Positions 10,822 to 20,500 of a DNA stretch of 64,000 nt are shown in pieces; the first letter of the stretch is position 1, and every line of letters begins with the position of its first letter. The notes under the pieces were generated by a model that had not been told where the DNA came from, ran no database searches, and saw nothing but the letters and a program-made list of their open reading frames with translations. Source of the stretch: Okapia johnstoni (lineage: Eukaryota; Chordata; Mammalia; Artiodactyla; Giraffidae); assembly GCA_024291935.2 (NCBI GenBank), contig CM044309.1, positions 3,224,001 to 3,288,000 on the forward strand, given 5' to 3'. Position numbers and translations under genes: made by a program.

Positions 10822-12004
10822 TTCACGTGCTGTAGCCTTCTCCAGTAAGAAGGAAGACTGAATGGGTCCTTTTCCATCTCATATCTGATTGAGTGTTTCC
10901 TTCTTTCTTTGGCTTCTAAGTTCTTCTAAGGCAAGGGAAGCATATTAACAACGAAGAGGGTAGGAGAAGACTTGCATGGTATGTAGTAACCTATTAGCAT
11001 ATACTGTCAAATTCAAGACATTTTAAAAAGTCACTCTGACACTCTTCCTACTGCATATAATAAAGCCAGAAAAGGAAAAGAACACTAAGTAATTAGCAGT
11101 GAGTGTAAACAGTGGCAGTGCATAGCGTTACAGATGTAATAAAGTGCTGGTGTTGCTGCGTTTCAGGTGACCACCGTGAGTTTATACCTCCTTTTTTCTC
11201 TAAAGGTTTTAGTGCTTTCAAGCTCTCTTATTTTACACTGTAGGGACTATATAATTAATATGAGAAAGAATGTCTCTATTGCATAGTAGGGGTAGAAGTG
11301 TATTGGTGAATATAGATAAATTAAAAACTAATTAATTTGAAATTTATGGACTGGTGGCCACTTATGCCATGACACATTGAATGCTTTAGTAAGCAACTGC
11401 ATTATTCAACACAAGTCTTAGTGGGGCTGATTGACAAATGTGGGGATGTAGGTCTCCTGTTGTGAATACAGATGGAGCCAGCGGGAGCTTATTGCCTTTA
11501 GTCCTTATTTAATGACTGTATGGTGGTTGGGGACATTAGCTCTCCTTTCTTTCATTACAGCTTTCCTTAATCAATTTTTGAAAATTACGTATTTTTATAA
11601 TATTTTAAGAAATCAATTTTTGCTAATGACCTCACTTGACGAAAATAAATGCCTTTAATTTTCTTTGTTATGCTTATGCAACAGTTATCTTTTTTATTCA
11701 AAATTCTTATTTCAGTTAGGTCATAGAATACACACACATGTACACACAGAGTCTCACATACATCAAGCCAGAAACAACCCAGAAATAACATAAAAAGCAG
11801 TAAGAATCCCATTCAGAATAGTTTCTAAAAGAAGTAAATGTAAAAAATAGAATTATTAAACTTCTAAAAGAAGTTTTCAACCTTTTTGGGTAAATAATGG
11901 CGTATGATTTAGTGATAACTAGAATGGACTAGTGATACATGAGAAAACGTGAATGGATCTTGAAAATATTTTTCTCAGTGAAAGCAGCCAGCCATGAGAG
12001 ACTC
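10822..12004. other. Unique AT-rich sequence
   Basis: No repeat or exon recognised. A short CA-rich tract lies near 11730-11750. Confidence 0.45.
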
Positions 12005-12014
12005 CATGTTATAT

Positions 12015-12016
12015 TA

Positions 12017-12047
<31 letters not shown>

Positions 12048-12254
12048 TGTGCTCAGTTGTGTCTGACTCTTTGCAACCCCATGGATTGTAGCCCACCAGG
12101 CTCCTCTGTCCATGGAATTTTCCAGGCAAGAATACTGGAACTGATTCATTTCTTCCTCCATGGGATTTTCCTGAACAGGGATCAAATCCATGTCTTTTGA
12201 GTCTCCTGCATTGGTAGGTAGATTCTTTACTACTGCACCACCTGGGAAACCCTA
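12015..12254 (-). repeat. Bov-tA SINE, antisense, with (TG)n tail
   Basis: A (TG)n tract at about 12018-12046 occupies the tail position, followed by the antisense Bov-A body (CAACCCCATGGATTGTAGCC, CTCCTCTGTCCATGG) and the antisense head ending CACCTGGGAAACCC. A perfect 10-bp target-site duplication CATGTTATAT flanks the insertion at 12005-12014 and 12255-12264. Confidence 0.95.
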
Positions 12255-12285
12255 CATGTTATATCACTTCACTTATACTGAAGTT

Positions 12286-12379
12286 CTTGTGCAATTTAAG
12301 ATAAGTGAAGCTTTTTCTGGTACTAGATTAACTGACTTGTGCATTTAAGATAAGTGAATTTTCTGGTACTAGATTAACT
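12286..12379. repeat. Local 50-bp tandem duplication
   Basis: Copy 1 (12286-12333) and copy 2 (12336-12379) share CTTGTGCA, TTTAAGATAAGTGAA and TTTTCTGGTACTAGATTAAC in the same order. Copy 2 lacks about four bases. It immediately follows the SINE and is not itself part of it. Confidence 0.85.
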
Positions 12380-12471
12380 CATTGGAGCTGTTAATAATTA
12401 TTAGGCTACCCTCAAAATAAGATTTTAAGATTACTTTCTATTATTAATAGAAAAGTTATATATGTACATAT

Positions 12472-12508
12472 ATGTGTGTGTGTGTGTGCGCGTGTGTGTG
12501 TGTATATA
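12472..12508. repeat. (TG)n microsatellite, interrupted
   Basis: A TG dinucleotide run interrupted by a GCGCG step, continuing into TATATATTTATTTATTTA. No adjacent SINE body is visible, so it arose independently of a SINE tail. Confidence 0.9.
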
Positions 12509-13199
12509 TTTATTTATTTAAAAGAAAGAGACTGAAGTTTGTAAAAGCATCCATCTGAAGAGAAGACTATGAAGCCACTACCTGTGAGATTTCAGGATGA
12601 TTTCCATTAACTCAGTCAATTTGCTGTGATGGAACATCTGGCTGAGAAAACATTTGATCAAAAAAATGAAAAACACCATTGTCACATGGGCCAGAAAACT
12701 AGTGTCCATATAACCAGTTTAGTTACTACTTTAGACAGAGCTTCGTAGCAAGTGAAATGAAATTTCATTTATAAACCATGATGAAAACACACTGAAATAT
12801 TTTGGGGAATAACAGAAGCAAAGATTTCACCCTGTATGAATGCCTTATAAGGTACATCAGAAAACTGCTTGATAAAACAGTCAGAACTAGTGTTGTTAAT
12901 CAGGATACAATAGCTTGTTCACTCTGTTTTGTAGCAGGGATGGCCTTTTCTGTGGCCAGTCAGCACTGTCAGATAGGTGACATGATATAGATATGTAGAT
13001 ACAGATATGGAGGTGGAGATATAAAAATAGTTCTATACATTTGGTAGATTGATGCCTTTCAGTCTAGCAGTTATTCAGTTTGGCTAGGTGGATTTGCATT
13101 TTTCAGCACTGAAAATGAATTTGTCGATCATAAGGTTTTACAGTTTGAGGGCAAATTTATTGCTTTTTGTGTAAGCTACGTGTTACTACACAGTCAAAG
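12509..13199. other. Unique AT-rich sequence
   Basis: No gene or named repeat. A short GATATA-type purine/AT repeat occurs near 12985-13025. Confidence 0.4.
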
Positions 13200-13660
13200 G
13201 AAGCACCTTAAAGCATCAAACATTTATTATCTCTGTGTCCAGCTCGGGAATCTGGCATCCGGTTGCCTCTGACTCAGGGCCACTCACAAGGCTGCAGTCC
13301 AGTCATCTCAAGGCCCTTCTGAAAGCATCCTCTCCCAGGCTCTGTTACGTGTGACCCTTGGCAGGTCCTGGGTCCTCTCTGGCTACAGGCCACGCACTTG
13401 GCACATGGGCCTGTCCAAAGGGCAGTTCACGCTGTGGCAGCTGGCTTCCCCCAGAGCAAGGGAGCAAGACAGCATCCAAGTAGAAGCCAGTTGTTTTGTT
13501 ACTAATCTCAAGTAAATCATCACCTCTGCCACACTGTATCCAGTAGAAACGAATCATTAAGTATCCACTCAAGGGGATAAGATTACACAGTAGCCTAAAT
13601 ACCAGGAGACAGGGATGCTAGTCATCTTCCAGGCTGCCAGCCACATTTTGGTTTGTAGTT
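13200..13660 (+). repeat. Ancient mammalian interspersed repeat, family not named
   Basis: The order 'catttattatctctgtgtccagctcgggaa', 'gactcagggccactcacaaggctgcag', 'ggcacatgggcctgtccaaagggcagttcac', 'ggcagctggcttcccccagagc' and 'aataccaggagacagggatg' is that of a common, old mammalian interspersed repeat. I know the consensus phrasing but not its library name with certainty; an LTR (MaLR-like) or LINE 3' end are both possible. The 75-codon antisense open frame within it is incidental. Confidence 0.6.
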
Positions 13661-14722
13661 TTAAGGAGAAACCTCACTTTAAGCTGCCTACTTTGTTCGA
13701 GATGTCATCAAGGATGAAATATGTGTTTCCTGCAAAGAAACATTGAATTGCAGAGCAAAAATCAGACTATATAAAAGTAAGAAAGCAGAGAGGAGATATA
13801 TTTTATTTGGTGGGGAATGAGAGATGCAGGATTACTTGAATACAGTAAGCATCACGCCCCATGTAAACGGTCACTGTTTGTTTATTTATTTTTGGGTAGA
13901 AAACCAGGTTCAACTAGAGCTAAGCTAAAACGAGCTTGAAAGGCCAAAGATTATTCTTCTCTTATCCATTTGTGTGCCAAAAATTTTGGGGAGAAGGAAA
14001 ATATAGGAAAAAAGAAAGAAAAATATAGTTTGGTTTAGTATTTGTTATTCTATATTTAACAATACTAGATAGCAAAGCCATTGTGAATAAAAAGCTGTTT
14101 ACATGTTAAGGAGAGAAAAATAACAACCAGGAACTGTCATCATGAAAGAGGTGACTTTTGTGTCCCCGTGTCCGCTGGCTCTGCATCCTTGTCTCCCTTC
14201 TCATTCTAAAACTAATACTTGCCTTTTGATTACTTAATTTCCAAAAATGCGTTTTCCCCCTATCAAGCTGCTCTGAGGCCTTGAAAATCCAGGTTCATAA
14301 TCAAATGCCAGTAATGACATTTTGTTTAAATATGAACATGAGATTTTAAAACTCTTACTACTTAAATGTGATAATAGTGGTGGTGGGGGGCACCTGTGTG
14401 CTTAAGTAAACTGTTAATAAATGTTACAAATTTGAGTAAAAGGCGTGTACTTTTTCCTCCATAGTAACTTGTTTTACTGACATTTTGTTTACTATTATTA
14501 TTTTGCTTTGGTATCTGAGTATTGTTAAAATCTAATAATGGAGAGGGAAGATACACTGATGTTCTCTGTTGGTTAAATTCAGAGACCTAGCTGCATATTC
14601 TGTAATTAGTGCTCTGCATAATCTGTACATAATATCTTGAAACTAAGTTTACTCACTCTTAGGTAATATTTAGATAAGTAGCTCAGAAGAAAGAATAGAA
14701 TTTGCATTCTCTAAAGTGGAAC
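13661..14722. other. Unique AT-rich sequence
   Basis: No exon or repeat recognised. Purine-rich stretches near 13785 and 14000 and a short G-run near 14385 are simple-sequence noise. Confidence 0.4.
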
Positions 14723-14940
14723 TGGCGTCCCAGGCGGCTCAGTGGTAAAGAATCCACCCACCGGTGCAGGAGACGTAGGAGATGTGAGTTCTATGCCTGG
14801 GTCGGGAAGATCCCCCAGAGAAGGAAATGGCAATCCACTCCACTACTCTTGCCTGGGAAATCCCTGGACTAAGGAGCCCGGCGGGCTACAGTCCATAAAG
14901 TTTTAAAGAGTCAGACACACACACACACACACACACACAC
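14723..14940 (+). repeat. Bov-tA SINE with (AC)n tail
   Basis: Head GGCGTCCCAGGCGGCTCAG, Bov-A body including GGAAATGGCAATCCACTCC and GGGCTACAGTCCATAAAG, then AGTCAGACACAC running straight into an (AC)n tract at about 14917-14940. The microsatellite has grown from the SINE 3' end. Confidence 0.92.
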
Positions 14941-16217
14941 AAAGTAAAACTAAACCCACAGGGATTGATACTCAAGATTTCTTTTTTAAACACTAAAGCA
15001 AATTGAAAACTTTTTGTTTTTAAACTTACCACTACATTCATAAAAGTGCTGACACCATGAGGAACTGTTCCTTTGGTCTTGATGTTTTTGTATGATTCAG
15101 AAGTTCTTTGTCTATGGGTCATGGAAATCCAATTCGTACGAGCCCAGAAGAAGTTGAGATTTTATTGAAAGATCCCTATGTTACTGAAAAGAGGGTTAAA
15201 AGACAAAGATGCATTAAAGTCTAGAGCTTTGTCCAGACTCTGCCCTGTCTCCTCCTGCAGTGGGTCTTCACCATATGGCCTATGAGAGAGACTGTCCTCA
15301 AGGATCTGCAGCAGAGATCTTGACCCTCAGGGTGAAAAATCCCCGAGATGTTCTCTGACAGCGCAGGATCAGGCCGGGTGTCCACCCTGGGGTCAATTTT
15401 CTGTGTCCAGGGGATCAAGACTCTGTAACTAACACTCCTTGGCACTGGTATTTCTCATGTGCCAATCAGCTACAACCCAGCAGGTGGTGTGATACGCAGA
15501 CGTGTAAGCTATAAATCAACTTCTTTAGCCTTTAAGCCTAATACGTTGTGTATATTTTTTATAGAGTTCTATTAAAAATGTTAAAGAAACACTGTCTCTG
15601 TGGCCCAGGATTACTCTGGAAAACAAGATAGAGTATAAAGAGGAACAGTTTTCAAAGGGAGAGAAGAATGCCAGGAAAGTTTAAAACAAGGACCTTTCCA
15701 TCTCTCAACCTCTCATATTTTTGCAAATTTAGCCTGCTATTTGTTGGGTATGGCATGTCATCTAATCAAAGTACTTCACTTTGCTAACGCGCTATCTTGT
15801 AACTGCATTGGGAAGGGCAGATATATATGAGTTGGATACCAGTATTAAATTTAGAATACTTGCACAAACAACTTAAATTTCCAAAATCAAGAGTAATTTT
15901 TCTCAACTGAACATTCATTTCTTTTTCAGAGATAGCCTTTGGAAAGATGCCCATCTGATCCATTTTCTAATTTCTTAGTGAGTTCTTTATGGATGTCATG
16001 CCTGACGTGAGCTAACTAGGAGTCAGTGGCCTTGAGATAGTCTTTATAGTTTGGTTCTTTAAGGAAGAAATGAAGCCTACTTCCACAAACTCATTTTTAG
16101 AAACAATATGGTATCATTCAGCTCAAGTTCAGTAGCCTGCACTCAATGGTATGTAAGAAATCATATCACTTTCATGATTATGCGTATGCTCTTAAAAACA
16201 TAAAATCTTAACTGTGC

Positions 16218-16220
<3 letters not shown>
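14941..16220. other. Unique sequence
   Basis: Nothing recognised. The segment around 15220-15480 is more GC-rich, but I see no splice signals or family resemblance. Confidence 0.4.

Positions 16221-16262
<42 letters not shown>
16221..16262. repeat. (AC)n microsatellite
   Basis: About 21 uninterrupted AC units, ending in ACATATAATATG. Read on the minus strand it gives poly-Cys/Val open frames that are not genes. Confidence 0.98.
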
Positions 16263-16267
<5 letters not shown>

Positions 16268-16359
16268 ATATGATTTGTGTGTGGGACATAACCTTTGAAG
16301 TAAAAAGAGCCCATTGATAATAAGTTGCTTGTTTTTCGTTTCTTTGTTAATAATTTGTA

Positions 16360-16490
16360 AGGTTTTGGAAAGAAGTTGAGCTTTGGAGACAGACTTTGAA
16401 TCCCGGCTCTGACACTTACCAGCCAGTGTGAATATGGACATGATTTCTTCTCACTGTCTTTGAGCCCCAAATTTTCCTGCACTCAGTGCA
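16360..16490 (+). repeat. MIR SINE
   Basis: 'gagctttggagacagac', 'gaatcccggctctgacacttacc' and 'ctcactgtctttgagccccaaattttcctg' follow the MIR core and 3' region in sense order. This is a well-preserved example of an old mammalian SINE. Confidence 0.8.
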
Positions 16491-16644
16491 CTTGGGAAGG
16501 TTACATGCTGTGGAGTGTTTCAGGGTGTCTCTGTGGACCATAGCATGGCTCAGAAAATGTGATTTCTCTTCCCTCTTGTACTAGCCTCTTGCTTCCACAA
16601 CACTGCAGTTTGTAAAGCTCTTTCTTGTAATTTGTGCTTTTTGA

Positions 16645-16735
16645 ATCTTGACTTCTTTTATGGTAAGAAAGTGGTCATCTCCATCTTTCAGGTATGCAAG
16701 CTGAGGAACTGTTGAAAGTAGTAGAGTTTAGCATG
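16645..16735 (-). repeat. MIR-like fragment, antisense
   Basis: 'gtcatctccatctttcaggtatgcaagctgaggaactg' resembles the antisense of the MIR 3' portion (normally 'cattttacagatgaggaaactgag'). It is short and diverged. Confidence 0.45.
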
Positions 16736-17204
16736 CATCTTGAAAGGTATTAAAAGGCATCTGATCCAGGCTTGCCTGCTGTGAGTCAGCCCTGTGTCAT
16801 GATGAGCAGACCACAGTGGGATGGAAAGGAATTTAAGGAGAAATCACTGAGGATGAGGAAGACATGAGTCTTAGTGATGATGGTTAAAGTTTAAATCGGG
16901 CTAAATTTAAACATGCTCTAGATATGCTTTAGGGCAGGGAAGAGTAGATTAGAAATTAGAGGACAAATGAAATGATTTAATATGTGTACCCCAGTGAATT
17001 TTAGGCTTTTCAGTAAAGCAGTTACACTTACTGCATTGTAATTTTATACAAAAACATGTTTACCCTCATCAATTTTTCCTCCAAGAAATAAACACAGTGC
17101 TGCCATAACAGTGAAGAATGCACACAGTTGTCAGAGGAACAAAGTTGAATGTGCATTTCCATATCTTTTTGCATCTGTATTACCTCTCCTGCTTACTTCT
17201 TTGG
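16736..17204. other. Unique sequence
   Basis: No repeat or exon recognised. Confidence 0.35.
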
Positions 17205-17395
17205 TACTTAATGTAACACTTACTATGTACAGGACATTCTTTCTAGCGCTGGGGTTTGGCAGCCAACAAGATCGATAAGCTCTGTGCCTACATTAGGAGG
17301 TTTATATTCGAATTTGGTAAAAAATTTAGTAAAAAAATACAATTTAGAAACAAGGCAATTTCAGGTAGAGACAAGTGCTATGAAGAAATGAAAAT
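17205..17395 (+). repeat. Ancient mammalian repeat fragment (same family as 3.7 and 23.2 kb)
   Basis: 'cttactatgtacaggacattctttctagcgctgggg', 'agccaacaagatcgataagc' and 'gagacaagtgctatgaagaaatg' match in order an old mammalian repeat normally reading 'tactatgtgccaggcactgttctaggcgctgggg...gataagtgctatgaag'. Confidence 0.65.
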
Positions 17396-17424
17396 TAAGT
17401 GCAGTCATTTCCTTTTTCTATTTT

Positions 17425-17500
17425 TGACTTAGAGCAAGAGACATTTATTCTCCTACGGTTCTGAAGATCAAACATCTGAGGTCAGGGTGTCGGCCGGGCT
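17425..17500. repeat. Old repeat fragment (resembles antisense MaLR-type LTR)
   Basis: 'gagacatttattctcctacggttctgaagatcaaacatctgaggtcagggtgtcggc' parallels a common mammalian phrase 'aaatttattctctcacagttctggaggc...aaggtgtcggcagggc'. It is truncated by the adjoining SINE. The family assignment is tentative. Confidence 0.45.
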
Positions 17501-17526
17501 GTTATTTCTGGAGTCCTCAGGGGAGT

Positions 17527-17703
17527 ATCTGTTTCCTGCAGCCCAGCAGTCTGCCCTGACCAAGGGATTCTCCAGGTGAGAAGAATGGGTGGCCATTTCC
17601 TTCTCCAGGGGATCTTCTGGACCCAGGGATCAAACAGGTGTCTCTTATGTCTCCTGCGTTGGCAGGCAGGTTCTTTACTATTAGGGCCACCTGGGAAGCC
17701 CAT
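17527..17703 (-). repeat. Bov-tA SINE, antisense, 3'-damaged
   Basis: The antisense head is good (CAGGGATCAAACAGGTGTCT, GGGCCACCTGGGAAGCCC). The left part, the SINE 3' end, is degraded with only partial matches to the Bov-A body. Confidence 0.85.
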
Positions 17704-17718
17704 ATCTGTCTATTTATC

Positions 17719-17723
<5 letters not shown>

Positions 17724-17769
<46 letters not shown>
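17724..17769. repeat. (AC)n microsatellite
   Basis: About 22 AC units preceded by TCTATTTATCTATCTA. It adjoins the 5' side of the antisense SINE, so it is not a SINE tail product. Confidence 0.97.
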
Positions 17770-17924
17770 GGTCATATTTGGTTGGTCTGTTCCCTCCCAT
17801 AAGTGGTTAATCTGTGTGAAGACAAATCTCTTTTGGGAGGACATAATATATTTGTTGTGATCCCATGATGTACAAACATGGAGAGCAATCGGACTGATTT
17901 CTTCGCTTGAGTTCACTTTCCAGC

Positions 17925-18070
17925 ATGCGAGCGCTGAGCTGCCGTGAGCCGTGTTTTCACAGTTCCCTGGCACTGGGAGGATGTGCGTTACCGGCGGGAT
18001 GAGGTGCAGTGACTGAGAATACGCACGGGTAGTCCTGCAGCTCTCTCAGTAGAATTGAAAAGGGGGCTAC
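17925..18070. other. Small CpG-enriched patch
   Basis: Roughly ten CpGs within 150 bases (for example GCGAGCGCTGAGC and GTTACCGGCGGGATG) stand out from the CpG-poor surroundings. No exon or promoter motif set is apparent. Confidence 0.3.
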
Positions 18071-18660
18071 CCTGCTCATAAGCGGAAGTTTCTCAGGCCT
18101 GAGTCCTGGCTTGCTTTTTCTAAGTGTTGTTCTGGTTTGAAGACCCAGCTTGCGATGGGAGAGCTAAGTGGAACAGTTTCTTAAAACCAGCCAGGACACT
18201 GGAATGTCCTAAGTACACCTGGAGAATTTCTAGATATATGAACAAAAGCAATGTTATTTCGTTTTTTCCAGTATGGATTCATCATATTAATGTTTCTCTG
18301 TCTCTATTAAATATCATCTTCTCTTGGGGAGACAAGTGGGATGGGATAGCTCTATCTCCACACTTGAGTATATTTTTTTTTTCAAAAATGGCTAAAAAAT
18401 GTAGGTTTTAAAAACACATGAATGAAAAAAAGAATGCCAAATGTAACTACCCCGAATGCTCTTTTTTGAGTAGATACTACTGTTTAAGTTTGCTCCCTTG
18501 ACATTTGCTATATCCTTTATTTTGCTATCATCTTCTTCAACCTCTAGTATATGAGTTATCAAAGACGTTTTTAGAAAGTTCAACAGAAACTAGTCTATCC
18601 TAAAGCTCTACCCTAATATTTTTTCTTTAATCTAGCCACCTGAAAGCAATAGAAAGTAAT

Positions 18661-18664
<4 letters not shown>
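18071..18664. other. Unique AT-rich sequence
   Basis: No recognisable repeat or exon. An open frame of 95 codons on the plus strand has no supporting context. Confidence 0.35.

Positions 18665-18714
<50 letters not shown>
18665..18714. repeat. (TA)n microsatellite
   Basis: About 25 TA units immediately upstream of the truncated 5' end of a BovB. TAATGAGA occurs on both sides (18657-18664 and 18714-18721). Confidence 0.97.
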
Positions 18715-18716
<2 letters not shown>

Positions 18717-18717
<1 letters not shown>

Positions 18718-19728
18718 GAGAATACCAGACCACCTGACCTGCCTCCTTAGAAATCTGTATGCAGGTCAAGAAGCAACAGTTAGAACTGGACATGGAACAA
18801 CAGACTGATCCAAATCAGGAAAGGAGTACGTCAAGGCTGTACTTAACTTATTTAGCTTATATTCAGAGTACACCATGAGAAATTCTGGACTGGATGAAGC
18901 ACAAGCTAGAATCAAGATTGCTGGGAGAAATATCAATAACCTCAGATATGCAGATGACACCTTCTTAGGACAGAAAGTGAAGAATAACTAAAGAGCCTCT
19001 TGATGAAAGTGAAAGAGGAGAGTGAAAAATTTGGCTTAAAACTGAGCATTCAGAAAACGAAGATCATGGCATCAGGTCCCATCACTTCATGGCAAATAGA
19101 TGGGGAAACAATGGAAACAGTGACAGACTTTATTTTTTTGGGTTCCAAAATCACTGCAGGTGGTGACTACAGCCATGAAATTAAAAGACACTTGCTCCTT
19201 GGAAGAAAAGCTATGACCAGCCTAGACAGCATATGAAAAAGCAGAGACATTGTTTTTCCAACAAAGGTCCATCTAGTCAAGGCTATGGTTTTTCCAGTGG
19301 TCATGTATGGATGTGAGAATTGGACGGTGAAGAAAGCTGAGCGCTGAAGAATTGATGCTTTTGAATTGTGGTGTTGGAGAAGACTCTTGAGAGTCTCTTG
19401 GACTGTGAGGAGATCCAACCAGTCCATCCTAAAGGAGATCAGTCCTGGGTGTTCATTGGAAGGACTGATGTTGAAGCTGAAACTCCAATCCTTTGGCCAC
19501 CTGATGTGAAGAACTGACTCATTGGAAAAGATCCTAATGCTGGGAAGGATTGGGGGCAGGAGGAGAAGGGGATGATAGAGGATGAGATGGTTGGATGGCA
19601 TCACTGACTCGATGGACATGGGTTTGGGTGGACTCAGGGAGTTGGTAATGGACAGGGAGACCTGGTGAGCTGCTATTCTTAGGGTCACAAAGAGTCAGAC
19701 ATGAGTGAGTTACTGAACTGAACTGATA
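18717..19728 (+). mobile_element. BovB LINE, 5'-truncated, sense
   Basis: One kilobase of the reverse transcriptase C-terminal half and 3' end. The RT motif region 'ggagtacgtcaaggctgtac' is followed by the catalytic YADD at 18947-18958. The frame is broken soon after, and reopens for 78 codons from 19000. The 3' end finishes in the typical short ACTGA repeats (ACTGAACTGAACTGA). It has inserted at or into an AT-dinucleotide tract; AT-rich DNA also follows its 3' end. Confidence 0.95.
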
Positions 19729-19900
19729 TTAATGTATAATAATACATTATGCATATATATACATAATATATAAACATGTATCACATGTTTATATATTTAT
19801 GCATTATATGTAATATATATACATAATATATATACACATATGTTAATAATACTCTTTATATGTATTATTTATAACACAATTATATAATAATAATGCCCAC
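19729..19900. repeat. AT-rich low-complexity tract
   Basis: TATA/ATAC-type imperfect dinucleotide repeats, continuing the AT-rich site into which the BovB inserted. Confidence 0.9.
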
Positions 19901-19924
19901 TTATTTTCATATAATGATTTTACC

Positions 19925-20500
19925 CTGTCCTCCTGCTCTCATTTGAAAGCCTCCAGTGATTTCCTATTTTACTTGAACAAAACCCTGAATTCTAAATTAT
20001 GTCATGATCTGTCCCCTGGGTACCTGTTTATTTCACCTTAACTCCACTCTCCTCTCTGAACTGTGTGCTTCAGCCTTGGAGGCGTCCTTTCCCTTCTCTG
20101 GACGGACCACGTTCTTTGCTCTCTCAAGATGTTTCTTCTCCTTGGACATGTCTCCCTCTCTTCATCCTTCATGGTCTGCCCTCTTCTACCCTTCAGTCCT
20201 TGTCTTAAGAAGCACATTCTTGGAGAGACCTTACTCACCTAGGAATTGTAAACAAGTTGCCCCCTTTATCTAATTTGCCCTTTGTTACTACATGTGCTAT
20301 GTAGCATATATGCCCATTTATAGGACTGAGAAAAATGTTGATTATGGATCTTTGTTGATTGTAGACTCTCTTTCTCACTAGATTAAAGGTTCTACAAGGC
20401 CAGGGACCCTATCGCTTTGTTCTGTAGTGTATACCCAGTGCTTAGTAGTATGGCTGGCACATAATAATTATAAAAGCATATTTGGATGAATTAGTGAGTA
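19925..20500 (+). repeat. L2 LINE 3' end
   Basis: The L2 phrases are in correct order: 'gaaagcctccagtgatttcc', 'gtcatgatctgtcccctggg', 'ctctctgaactgtgtgcttcagcc', then the terminal 'actagattaaaggttctacaaggccagggaccc' and 'cagtgcttagtagtatggctggcacataat'. The open frames on both strands here are not genes. Confidence 0.85.

Noticed and set aside
16192..16482. Cys/Val-rich open frame on the minus strand
   Set aside because: Encoded by an (AC)n microsatellite.
17722..17973. Second Cys/Val-rich minus-strand frame
   Set aside because: Encoded by an (AC)n microsatellite.
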